From assembly GCA_913058575.1 (NCBI GenBank), contig CAJXRF010000029.1, positions 1 to 56,955 of the forward strand: a stretch of 56,955 nt of DNA, read 5' to 3'. Of this stretch, positions 8,226-16,014 are shown one piece after another. The position numbers and the translations under genes were made by a program. Source of the stretch: an uncultured Bermanella sp. (GTDB lineage: Bacteria > Pseudomonadota > Gammaproteobacteria > Pseudomonadales > Oceanobacteraceae). The notes beneath the pieces are model-generated. The model searched no databases, was not told the DNA's origin, and saw nothing but the letters and a program-made list of their open reading frames with translations. How positions within the stretch are numbered: position 1 is the first letter of the stretch; every line of letters starts with the position of its first letter.

Positions 8226-8696
8226 ATGGTTGAAGAAACAGCGCAAATTATAAAAGTGGAAGGTGATGTGGCTTGGGTTCAAGCGATACAGAAAACCGCT
8301 TGTGGCTCTTGCCAAGCTCAAAAGGGCTGTGGACATAGTTTGCTGGCTAAGGTGGGCCAAAAGAAAATTGAATTACCTGTTGCCACTAATGATGTCTATG
8401 CAGAGGTGGGTGATCAGGTGGTGATTGGCGTGCCTGAGCAAGCCATATTGCGTTCTTCTTTGTTGATGTATGGCTTGCCTCTTGTGGTCATGATGTCAGT
8501 GGCCTTATTGGCAAGTTTGCTAGAAATGCCAGAAGGGCCCAGTGTCATAGCCTCATTCATTGCGCTTATATTTGGCTTTGTTTTGGTTAATCTAAGAAGT
8601 AAACACATGAATTTTGCGCAGTGGCAGCCTAGGCTTCTACGTAGGGTAAGTTTCGAGCAAAGCTTGATACCTATGTGTGACGCTAGCAAAGTGTAA
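8226..8696 (+). CDS. rseC: SoxR-reducing system/sigma-E regulator RseC (MucC)
   Basis: Inner-membrane protein of the RseC/MucC family, 156 residues. The N-terminal cytoplasmic part carries the conserved cysteine cluster CGSCQAQKGCG (Cys26, Cys29, Cys35), typical of the family and likely redox- or metal-active. Two membrane helices follow at about residues 77-98 and 103-121. In E. coli RseC is linked both to sigma-E control and to the Rsx system that reduces SoxR. Here it lies between rseB and mucD, matching the Pseudomonas algU-mucABCD order. Its own upstream region has the hairpin at 8105-8159 and an 126-bp gap, so its expression may differ from that of rseAB. Confidence 0.9.
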   Translation: MVEETAQIIKVEGDVAWVQAIQKTACGSCQAQKGCGHSLLAKVGQKKIELPVATNDVYAEVGDQVVIGVPEQAILRSSLLMYGLPLVVMMSVALLASLLEMPEGPSVIASFIALIFGFVLVNLRSKHMNFAQWQPRLLRRVSFEQSLIPMCDASKV

Positions 8697-8756
8697 TTTA
8701 AACCTAAAAATAAAATTTAATTCGAAACCCGTAAACAAAAGAGGAATGGAGTCTAA

Positions 8757-10160
8757 ATGAGACGGTTATCCTATTCATTCATAAGCATTTATTTTGTATT
8801 TTTCTCCCTTTTTACCTCCATAAGCCACGCTCAGTTGCCAGATTTTACTGATTTAGTGGAGGATGCAGGCCCCGCGGTGGTAAACATTAGCACCACGCAA
8901 AAACATCAAGGGCGTCTTGGAAATATGGACGTGCCTCAAGGTGTGCCGGATATTTTTAGGCATTTTTTTGGTGTACCTCAAACTCCGCGCTCTCAACCTA
9001 GAGGGCAAGATCAGCAGCGCGCTTCATTGGGTTCAGGTTTTATTGTCAGCCGCGATGGCTACATTCTTACCAATAATCATGTCATAGAAGGGGCTGACCA
9101 AATATTTGTACGCTTAAATGACCGTCGTGAGTTTGAGGCGCGCTTAATTGGCAGTGATGCCAGTTCAGATTTGGCGTTGCTAAAGGTGGAAGCCAGTGGC
9201 TTGCCTATCGTTGAGACCGGTAATAGCGAGAAATTAAAAGTAGGTGAATGGGTGGTAGCCATTGGCAGTCCATTTGGCTTTGATTATAGCGTGACGGCTG
9301 GCATCGTGAGTGCGAAAGGTCGCAGTTTGCCCAATGAAAACTATGTGCCGTTTATTCAAACCGATGTCGCCATTAACCCTGGAAACTCAGGTGGCCCATT
9401 GTTTAATTTAGAGGGTGAAGTGGTGGGCATTAATTCCCAAATTTATACCCGAAGTGGTGGCTTCATGGGCTTATCTTTTGCGATTCCCATTAATGTGGCC
9501 ATGGAAGTGGTGGAGCAACTAAAGGAAAGCGGCTCAGTTAGTCGTGGTTGGTTAGGGGTGGCCATTCAAGAGGTGGATAAAGAATTGGCCGAATCTTTTG
9601 GCCTGAAAAAAGCCTCCGGAGCCCTTGTGAGTCAGGTGGTTCAGCATGGCCCTGCAGCAGATGCTGGTATTCAAAATGGCGATATTATCACGGCATTTAA
9701 TAACAAGGCTGTGGTGTTGAGCAGTGATTTGCCACATTTGGTAGGACGGGTGCGTCCAGGGAATAAGGCGACGTTAAGCATTATTCGCTATGGTAAAGCT
9801 AAAAATTTAACCGTGAAAATCGGAGAGTTACCTACTCAAGGTACTGCAGTCGCCAGCAATAAACCTTCTTTTCAACCAAGCGCATCTAATCGGCTGGGGC
9901 TTGAAGTAACACAGCTAACCCTTACCCAGAAAAAACAATGGGATACAGAGGGGGTGATGGTAAGCCGGGTAAGTCAAGGGTCGGGTGCCAATGCCGGTTT
10001 AGTAACGGGGGATGTTGTCACTATGATTAATGGCAAAATCATTCGCGATATTGATGACTTTCAGAAAGTGGTTAAAAATTTGAGAAGTGGAAGTGTTGTT
10101 CCCATGCGAATCGTTCGCCGTGGTCAGCCTATGTTTATTCCCTTAAGGGTTAAGGATTGA
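8757..10160 (+). CDS. mucD: Periplasmic serine protease MucD (DegP/DegQ family)
   Basis: Periplasmic HtrA-type protease/chaperone that removes misfolded envelope proteins and dampens sigma-E activation. The 467-residue precursor has a signal peptide ending near residue 25 (SHA). The catalytic triad is visible: His108 (TNNHVIEGA), Asp138 (SSDLALLKV) and Ser211 (NPGNSGGPL). Two PDZ domains follow, at about residues 265-350 and 375-460. The ATG at 8757 follows a GAGG/GGAG-rich ribosome-binding site. It closes the rpoE operon as mucD closes algU-mucABC in Pseudomonas. I found no separate sigma-E promoter upstream, so transcription from the operon head is assumed. Confidence 0.95.
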   Translation: MRRLSYSFISIYFVFFSLFTSISHAQLPDFTDLVEDAGPAVVNISTTQKHQGRLGNMDVPQGVPDIFRHFFGVPQTPRSQPRGQDQQRASLGSGFIVSRDGYILTNNHVIEGADQIFVRLNDRREFEARLIGSDASSDLALLKVEASGLPIVETGNSEKLKVGEWVVAIGSPFGFDYSVTAGIVSAKGRSLPNENYVPFIQTDVAINPGNSGGPLFNLEGEVVGINSQIYTRSGGFMGLSFAIPINVAMEVVEQLKESGSVSRGWLGVAIQEVDKELAESFGLKKASGALVSQVVQHGPAADAGIQNGDIITAFNNKAVVLSSDLPHLVGRVRPGNKATLSIIRYGKAKNLTVKIGELPTQGTAVASNKPSFQPSASNRLGLEVTQLTLTQKKQWDTEGVMVSRVSQGSGANAGLVTGDVVTMINGKIIRDIDDFQKVVKNLRSGSVVPMRIVRRGQPMFIPLRVKD

Positions 10161-10296
10161 TCAATCCAGCCTAACATTGCGGCCAATAGCGTGTTTATTG
10201 GCCGTAGTCACGACTCCTTACGCATTTGCCAATAGCCCAAGTGGGTCAAGTGGTGTAAAATTGCCCGCATTTATCAGCTATTAGGTTTGCATCTGC

Positions 10297-12099
10297 GTGA
10301 GTAATCTGCGACATATTCGTAACTTTTCCATCATTGCCCATATCGATCACGGCAAATCTACATTGGCTGACCGCTTTATCTCTCATTGCGAGGGCTTGAC
10401 TGATCGTGAAATGCAGGCACAAGTACTCGATAGCATGGATATCGAGCGTGAACGAGGCATTACCATTAAAGCCCAAAGTGTTACTTTGGACTATAAAGCA
10501 CGTGATGGTGAAACCTACCAACTTAATTTCATTGATACCCCTGGGCACGTAGACTTTAGTTATGAAGTTTCCCGTTCCTTAGCGGCCTGTGAAGGGGCTT
10601 TACTGGTTGTGGATGCTGCGCAAGGGGTTGAAGCGCAATCTGTGGCAAACTGCTATACAGCCATTGAACAAGACTTAGATGTGGTGCCCGTTTTGAATAA
10701 AATGGACCTTCCACAAGCCGACCCAGAAAAAGTAAGTCAAGAAATTGAAGATATTATCGGCATCGATGCCAGTGAAGCGGTGCAATGTAGCGCTAAAAGC
10801 GGTTTGGGTATTGAAGATGTTTTAGAGGAAATCATTCATAAAATCCCTTCACCTAAGGGAAATATCGATGACAACTTACAATGCCTTATTATAGATTCTT
10901 GGTTTGACACGTATCTTGGCGTTGTATCCTTAGTGCGGGTAGTCAATGGTACGCTTAAAAAAGGCGATAAAATCCGAATTAAAAGTACCGGACGAGATTG
11001 GCAAGCAGACAGTGTGGGCATTTTTACCCCCAAACGTGAAGTGACCAATGTTTTAAGAGCTGGTGAAGTTGGCTTTATTTGCGCGGGCATTAAAGACATT
11101 CAAGGTGCCCCTGTCGGCGATACCATGGTGCTGTCTCGTAAAGCAGATGAAACAGATATGCTACCTGGATTTGCCAAAGTAAAACCTCAGGTGTACGCAG
11201 GTTTATTCCCCATGTCTTCAGATCAATATGAAGATTTTCGTGATGCCTTAGAAAAACTTTCTCTAAATGATGCCTCATTGTTTTATGAGCCAGAATCCTC
11301 AGACGCATTAGGGTTGGGTTTCCGTTGTGGCTTCCTTGGCATGCTGCATATGGAAATTATTCAAGAGCGTTTAGAGCGTGAATATGATCTAGATTTAATC
11401 ACCACAGCGCCAACCGTTGTGTATGAATTGGCCATGAGTAATGGTGAAATAATTGAAGTAGCGAACCCTTCTCGTTTGCCAGATCCAAGTAAAATAGATG
11501 AAATGCGTGAGCCTATTTGCGAGGCGAATATTTTGGTGCCGCAAGCAATGGTGGGCAACGTTATCACCTTGTGTATTGATAAGCGTGGTGTTCAAAAGGA
11601 TATGACGTTTGCAGGTGCGCAAGTAAGCCTTAAATACGACATTCCAATGAGTGAAGTGGTTGGGGATTTCTTTGACCGCCTAAAGTCAGCCAGTAAAGGC
11701 TATGCCTCTTTAGATTATGGTTTTAGTTACTTTCAAGATGCGCCTTTGGTACGCATGGATGTACTGATAAACGGTGAGCGAGTAGATGCCTTGGCAGTGA
11801 TTATACATAAGGATAAAACACGTTCTTATGGCCGTGCTTTATGTGAAAAATTGGCCGAGCTTATTCCTAGGCAAATGTTCGATGTTGCCATTCAAGCGGC
11901 TGTAAGCAATAACATTGTTGCCAGATCTACCGTTAAAGCGTTGCGTAAAAACGTGACCGCTAAATGTTACGGTGGTGATGTAAGTCGTAAGAAAAAACTA
12001 CTACAAAAACAAAAAGCGGGTAAAAAGCGTATGAAGCAAGTGGGTAATGTTGAAGTACCTCAATCTGCTTTCCATGCAGTTTTATCAATTGACAGCTAA
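10297..12099 (+). CDS. lepA: Translation elongation factor 4 (LepA)
   Basis: Ribosome-binding GTPase that acts in initiation/ribosome biogenesis and back-translocation. At 600 residues it is full length. The GTPase motifs are AHIDHGKST (G1, residues 14-22), DTPGHVDF (G3) and NKMD (G4). The C-terminal LepA-specific domain ends with [18 protein letters not shown], the conserved basic tail. The start is a GTG at 10297; it gives the conserved N-terminus placing [15 protein letters not shown] directly after it. In relatives lepB (signal peptidase I) normally follows immediately; here a DUF4845 gene follows instead. Confidence 0.97.
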   Translation: MSNLRHIRNFSIIAHIDHGKSTLADRFISHCEGLTDREMQAQVLDSMDIERERGITIKAQSVTLDYKARDGETYQLNFIDTPGHVDFSYEVSRSLAACEGALLVVDAAQGVEAQSVANCYTAIEQDLDVVPVLNKMDLPQADPEKVSQEIEDIIGIDASEAVQCSAKSGLGIEDVLEEIIHKIPSPKGNIDDNLQCLIIDSWFDTYLGVVSLVRVVNGTLKKGDKIRIKSTGRDWQADSVGIFTPKREVTNVLRAGEVGFICAGIKDIQGAPVGDTMVLSRKADETDMLPGFAKVKPQVYAGLFPMSSDQYEDFRDALEKLSLNDASLFYEPESSDALGLGFRCGFLGMLHMEIIQERLEREYDLDLITTAPTVVYELAMSNGEIIEVANPSRLPDPSKIDEMREPICEANILVPQAMVGNVITLCIDKRGVQKDMTFAGAQVSLKYDIPMSEVVGDFFDRLKSASKGYASLDYGFSYFQDAPLVRMDVLINGERVDALAVIIHKDKTRSYGRALCEKLAELIPRQMFDVAIQAAVSNNIVARSTVKALRKNVTAKCYGGDVSRKKKLLQKQKAGKKRMKQVGNVEVPQSAFHAVLSIDS

Positions 12100-12155
12100 A
12101 ATACTTATGGGGCGGCTATTGTTGCTGCTCTATAAAGATCTACTTGGGAAGGCCG

Positions 12156-12515
12156 ATGTATAAGCAAAGAGGCGGAAGCGCCATATTCTTATTGATGATG
12201 ATGGTATTGGCCTTTTCTGGTTTTTTTACCTTCCTTAAAGTTTTGCCCTTGTATACCCAGGACTGGTCTGTAGAGACCGTACTTGAGAATATACAGCAAG
12301 AATCGACAGAGAATAAGTTTACCCGAAGTCGAGTATACGACATGCTTCAAAAACGCTTTTCGATAAATGGCGTATCAGAACTTATGGAGTTTGTTGAAGT
12401 CTCGGGAGCAGGTAGCAACGTGATCATTGATATGGAATATGAACGCCGCGTACCTTTGATTTCGAATATCGAACTTGTTGCCACCTTTAATCATTATATA
12501 GATCTCAGTGAATAA
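12156..12515 (+). CDS. DUF4845 membrane protein upstream of rnc
   Basis: A 119-residue protein with an N-terminal Gly-containing motif and one membrane helix at about residues 8-27, then a pilin-like extracytoplasmic part. Proteins with this profile (DUF4845) lie next to lepB-rnc in Pseudomonas and relatives; function is not established. The ATG at 12156 follows GGGAAGG and is preferred to a TTG at 12144. Its 3' end overlaps the rnc start by 8 bp, indicating translational coupling. It follows lepA with a gap of only 56 bp and no lepB between them. Confidence 0.85.
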   Translation: MYKQRGGSAIFLLMMMVLAFSGFFTFLKVLPLYTQDWSVETVLENIQQESTENKFTRSRVYDMLQKRFSINGVSELMEFVEVSGAGSNVIIDMEYERRVPLISNIELVATFNHYIDLSE

Positions 12516-13185
12516 TCCTCTAATAAAATTAAGCCAACGTATTGGCTACAGCTTTAATGACGAAAGCCTAGTTCAACTGGCTTTAACGCATCGCAGCTGC
12601 GGTAACAAAAATAATGAACGCCTGGAGTTTTTAGGCGATTCCATCGTTAACTTTGTTATTGCGGAAGCCCTTTACAGAAAATTTCCTCAAGCAAAAGAAG
12701 GGCAACTAAGCCGTTTACGGGCCGACATGGTAAGGGGCACAACCCTTGCTGAAATCGCTCGTGAATTTGAACTGGGTGAATTTTTACAGTTAGGCTCAGG
12801 TGAATTAAAAAGTGGCGGTCATAATCGCGAATCAATTCTCGCCGACGTGGTAGAGGCCATTATTGGCGCCATTTATTTAGATTCGGGCATGGCAGTGGCC
12901 AATGAACAAATCTTAAACTGGTATGAAAGCCGTTTGGCTGGCCTTACTTTAGATGCGGTCATTAAAGACGCTAAGACTCGTTTACAAGAGCATCTGCAAA
13001 AAAGTAAGCATCGTTTGCCTAAATATGAAGTGACTGAAATTTTTGGTCAGGCTCATGACCAAAAATTTAAAGTGAGCTGTTGGGTGGAAAAACTACCCGA
13101 GATCACAGTAGGGATAGGCAGCAGTCGCCGCTTTGCTGAGCAAAGCGCCGCCGAGAAAGCCCTTAAAGCATTAGGAGTAGAATAA
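12508..13185 (+). CDS. rnc: Ribonuclease III
   Basis: Double-strand-specific endoribonuclease that processes rRNA precursors and many mRNAs. The 225-residue protein has the signature [10 protein letters not shown] near residues 37-46 (containing catalytic acidic residues), the second conserved acidic site in [14 protein letters not shown] near residue 112, and a C-terminal dsRNA-binding domain (about 155-224). The start is a GTG at 12508, inside the end of the DUF4845 gene; it gives the normal family N-terminus. The stop overlaps the era ATG by one base. RNase III and Era are commonly co-expressed because both act in 16S rRNA maturation. Confidence 0.97.
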   Translation: MNNPLIKLSQRIGYSFNDESLVQLALTHRSCGNKNNERLEFLGDSIVNFVIAEALYRKFPQAKEGQLSRLRADMVRGTTLAEIAREFELGEFLQLGSGELKSGGHNRESILADVVEAIIGAIYLDSGMAVANEQILNWYESRLAGLTLDAVIKDAKTRLQEHLQKSKHRLPKYEVTEIFGQAHDQKFKVSCWVEKLPEITVGIGSSRRFAEQSAAEKALKALGVE

Positions 13186-14081
13186 TGACAGAAAAGTGCG
13201 GTTACATTGCCATTGTAGGTCGACCTAATGTGGGTAAATCAACTTTACTGAATCGTATTCTGGGGCAAAAGCTTAGTATTACTTCTCGTAAGCCACAAAC
13301 CACACGTCATCAAATTGTGGGTATGAAAACCACTGACGATGTACAGGCTATTTATGTAGACACTCCTGGGCTACATGAAGGTTACAGCGAAAAAGCCTTG
13401 AATCGATATATTAACAAAGTAGCTTCTAGCGCTATTAAAGATGTTGATTTAGTGGTGTTTGTGATTGATCGTACTAAGTGGACACCAGAAGACGAAGTGG
13501 TTTTACAGAAAATAAAAGCCGCTAATGTACCTTGTATTTTGGTGGTTAATAAAATCGACTTCCTAGAAGATAAATCTTCTCTTTTGCCTTTTTTAAAGGA
13601 AGTGGCCGAGAAAATGAACTTCCTAGAAGTATTCCCTGCCAGTGCCAAATTAGGCAAAAATATAGAAGAGCTAGAAAAAGGAATTGCCAAGTACATTCCC
13701 GAAGGCATGCACTTTTACGATAAAGACCAGTTCACTGATCGTAGTGCACGTTTCTTAGCAGCAGAACTAGTACGTGAAAAAATAATGCGCCAATTAGGTG
13801 AAGAACTACCTTATTCGGTGACAGTTGAAATCGAAAAATTCGAAGAAACTAACCGCTTAATCACCATTCATGCACTTATTTTAGTTGAGCGTGATGGTCA
13901 AAAGAAAATCATTATCGGTGATAAAGGTGAGCGTATTAAGCAAATTGGTACCGATGCTCGCTTAGATATGGAAAAATTATTCGATAGTAAAATTATGCTT
14001 CACACTTGGGTGAAAGTGAAAGGCGGTTGGGCCGATGATGAACGTGCTCTAAAGTCTCTTGGCTACAATGATGTAGACTAA
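13185..14081 (+). CDS. era: GTPase Era
   Basis: Essential GTPase that binds the 3' end of 16S rRNA and helps mature the 30S subunit. The 298-residue protein has G1 GRPNVGKST (residues 12-20), G3 DTPGLH, G4 NKID, and the C-terminal KH RNA-binding domain with the [14 protein letters not shown] motif near residue 245. The ATG overlaps the rnc stop by one base, and recO follows 12 bp after its stop. The gene order rnc-era-recO-pdxJ-acpS is conserved across gammaproteobacteria. Confidence 0.98.
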   Translation: MTEKCGYIAIVGRPNVGKSTLLNRILGQKLSITSRKPQTTRHQIVGMKTTDDVQAIYVDTPGLHEGYSEKALNRYINKVASSAIKDVDLVVFVIDRTKWTPEDEVVLQKIKAANVPCILVVNKIDFLEDKSSLLPFLKEVAEKMNFLEVFPASAKLGKNIEELEKGIAKYIPEGMHFYDKDQFTDRSARFLAAELVREKIMRQLGEELPYSVTVEIEKFEETNRLITIHALILVERDGQKKIIIGDKGERIKQIGTDARLDMEKLFDSKIMLHTWVKVKGGWADDERALKSLGYNDVD

Positions 14082-14093
14082 TTAAAAAACACC

Positions 14094-14813
14094 ATGGAAA
14101 AACAGCGTGCGTACGTTTTACATTCTCGCTCTTATCGTGAAACCAGCGCCATGGTGGATTTTTTTACTCCTGACTTTGGCTTGATTCGTTGTATTGCTCG
14201 TGGCATTAAAAAACAAATGAGCCAAGGGCAGAGTTTGCAGCCTTTTTCGCAATATAATATTCAATTTGATGGCGATGGCGATCTTAAAAATTTAGATCAG
14301 TATGAAAGCATTGGCTTGCCAGTATTACTGAAGGGCGATACTTTATTTAGCGGTTTCTATATTAACGAAGTGTTACAACGAGCGCTTAGAAGTGAAGCGG
14401 ATGTAGAGTCCGAGCTTCTATTTGAAGCCTATGAAGATGTGCTCGTTAACCTTACCAGTTACAATCTTGAATTATCTCTGCGTCAATTTGAACTTACATT
14501 ACTTGAGCACATGGGCCAGTCTTATGAGTGGGCTATGGACTTTAGAAGTGGGCTTATGATCGATGCTAAAAGCCATTACGGGTTTTACGTGGAGCAAGGC
14601 ATGTCACGAGTGAGTACGGCTTACGCTAATAAAAGTCCCAGTAATTGCTTTTATGGCGAGGATTTGTTGATGCTGTCTCAGGGTAATCTTGAAAACTCCA
14701 ACACTTTAAAAATGGCCAAACGTTTGTTACGTTTGGCGTTACGGCCTATTATTGGCTATAAACCACTTCAAGCCAGAGAGCTGCTTAAGCAGTTTCGTCA
14801 AATCTCGCAATAA
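14094..14813 (+). CDS. recO: DNA repair protein RecO
   Basis: Mediator of RecF-pathway recombination that anneals DNA and loads RecA on SSB-coated strands with RecR. The 239-residue protein begins with an OB-fold segment (RAYVLHSRSYRETSAMVDFFT, then GLIRCIARGIKK) and ends with RLLRLALRPIIGYKPLQARELL, typical of gammaproteobacterial RecO. It lacks the four-cysteine zinc motif found in some RecO proteins, as expected for this lineage. It lies between era and pdxJ in the conserved operon. Confidence 0.95.
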   Translation: MEKQRAYVLHSRSYRETSAMVDFFTPDFGLIRCIARGIKKQMSQGQSLQPFSQYNIQFDGDGDLKNLDQYESIGLPVLLKGDTLFSGFYINEVLQRALRSEADVESELLFEAYEDVLVNLTSYNLELSLRQFELTLLEHMGQSYEWAMDFRSGLMIDAKSHYGFYVEQGMSRVSTAYANKSPSNCFYGEDLLMLSQGNLENSNTLKMAKRLLRLALRPIIGYKPLQARELLKQFRQISQ

Positions 14814-14834
14814 TATTTAGCAGTAGGAGCGTGT

Positions 14835-15581
14835 GTGAAAGCCACTAATCGAGTTTTATTAGGTGTTAATATTGATCATATTGCGACTTTACGGCAGGCT
14901 CGCGGAACCCGTTACCCTGATCCTGTTCAGGCGGCCTTAATAGCCGAAGAAGCAGGGGCTGATGGCATTACGTTACACTTACGCGAAGATCGCCGTCATA
15001 TCCAAGATCGTGATGTGTTGCTGTTAAGTCAAATGCTGAACACTCGTATGAATTTGGAAATGGCTGTTACCGAAGAAATGGTGAATATTGCCCTTAAGGT
15101 AAAGCCAGCTTGTGTCTGTTTAGTGCCTGAAAAACGTGAAGAGCTCACTACAGAAGGTGGCTTGAATGTTATTGGAAATGAAGTGGCAATAAAATCGGCA
15201 TGTGATCGCTTAGCGCAAGTGGGCAGTGAAGTGTCTTTATTTATTGATGCTGATGAAAAACAAATCGACGCGGCAGTGCGTTGCGGGGCTCCCGTTATTG
15301 AAATTCATACGGGACATTATGCCGATGCTAAATCACCTGCTATTCAGCTAAAAGAGCTCGAGAAAATCACTCAGGGTGTGGCTTATGCATTGAAAAAAGG
15401 CCTGATAGTCAATGCAGGTCACGGCTTGCATTACCATAACACCGAAGCCATTGCTGCCATTGCAGGCATTAATGAATTGAATATTGGCCACAGTATTATT
15501 GCTCACGCAGCATTTGTGGGTTTAAAAACAGCCGTCAAAGAAATGCGAGAATTAATTACGCTCGCTTCTCCTAGTATTTAA
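14835..15581 (+). CDS. pdxJ: Pyridoxine 5'-phosphate synthase
   Basis: Condenses 1-deoxyxylulose 5-phosphate with 3-amino-2-oxopropyl phosphate (product of PdxA) to give pyridoxine 5'-phosphate, the last step of de novo vitamin B6 synthesis. The 248-residue TIM barrel has [18 protein letters not shown] near the N-terminus, [18 protein letters not shown] and the C-terminal [15 protein letters not shown], all diagnostic. The start is a GTG at 14835 with AGGAG five bases upstream. acpS follows one base after the stop, so translation is probably coupled. Confidence 0.97.
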   Translation: MKATNRVLLGVNIDHIATLRQARGTRYPDPVQAALIAEEAGADGITLHLREDRRHIQDRDVLLLSQMLNTRMNLEMAVTEEMVNIALKVKPACVCLVPEKREELTTEGGLNVIGNEVAIKSACDRLAQVGSEVSLFIDADEKQIDAAVRCGAPVIEIHTGHYADAKSPAIQLKELEKITQGVAYALKKGLIVNAGHGLHYHNTEAIAAIAGINELNIGHSIIAHAAFVGLKTAVKEMRELITLASPSI

Positions 15582-15582
15582 T

Positions 15583-15966
15583 ATGACCATTGCTATTGGA
15601 ACTGACATTGTTGAAATAGAACGCATAGCTCAGAGCTTCTCTCGTCAAGGAGATAGACTGGTGAAGCGCGTTCTAATGGCCAGCGAACTCGCACGCTTCC
15701 ACAGCATTGAAAACACAAATATCAAATTGGCTTTTTTGGCCAAGCGTTGGTGTGCAAAAGAATCCGTGGCTAAGGCGTTGGGAACTGGAATTGCAAAAGG
15801 GGTTGGTTTTCAGCAAATAGAAATAGTGAATGATGACCTTGGTGCGCCTTTAGTTATTTTACATGAAGGTGCATTGGCTCGGTTACAGGCAATGGGTGCT
15901 AGCAAAGCCCTCATCAGTCTAAGTGATGAACAGCACTATGCATTGGCTTTTTGTACGCTGGTGTAA
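15583..15966 (+). CDS. acpS: Holo-[acyl-carrier-protein] synthase
   Basis: Transfers 4'-phosphopantetheine from CoA to ACP, activating fatty-acid synthesis. The 127-residue protein has the AcpS motifs GTDIVEIERI at residues 6-15 (Mg-binding Asp8) and KRWCAKESVAKALGTG (Mg-binding Glu in the AKES segment). It starts one base after pdxJ stops and is the last gene of the operon. A GC-rich stem-loop at 15981-16003 follows, facing the convergent barA gene. Confidence 0.97.
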   Translation: MTIAIGTDIVEIERIAQSFSRQGDRLVKRVLMASELARFHSIENTNIKLAFLAKRWCAKESVAKALGTGIAKGVGFQQIEIVNDDLGAPLVILHEGALARLQAMGASKALISLSDEQHYALAFCTLV

Positions 15967-15980
15967 TTTTTGTTTGATTA

Positions 15981-16003
15981 GGCGCTGATTAAAAATCGGC
16001 GCC
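15981..16003. terminator. Stem-loop between convergent acpS and barA
   Basis: Positions 15981-15989 and 15995-16003 form a 9-bp stem with one G-T wobble position and a 5-nt loop. It lies between the two convergent stop codons and probably serves as a shared terminator, although T-tracts are short on both sides. Confidence 0.5.
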
Positions 16004-16014
16004 ATATTGATTGG

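Noticed and set aside
12472-12477. GAACTT before rnc as a sigma-E -35
   Set aside because: No matching -10 (TCTAA/TCTGA) at 16-17 bp; lies inside the DUF4845 coding region.
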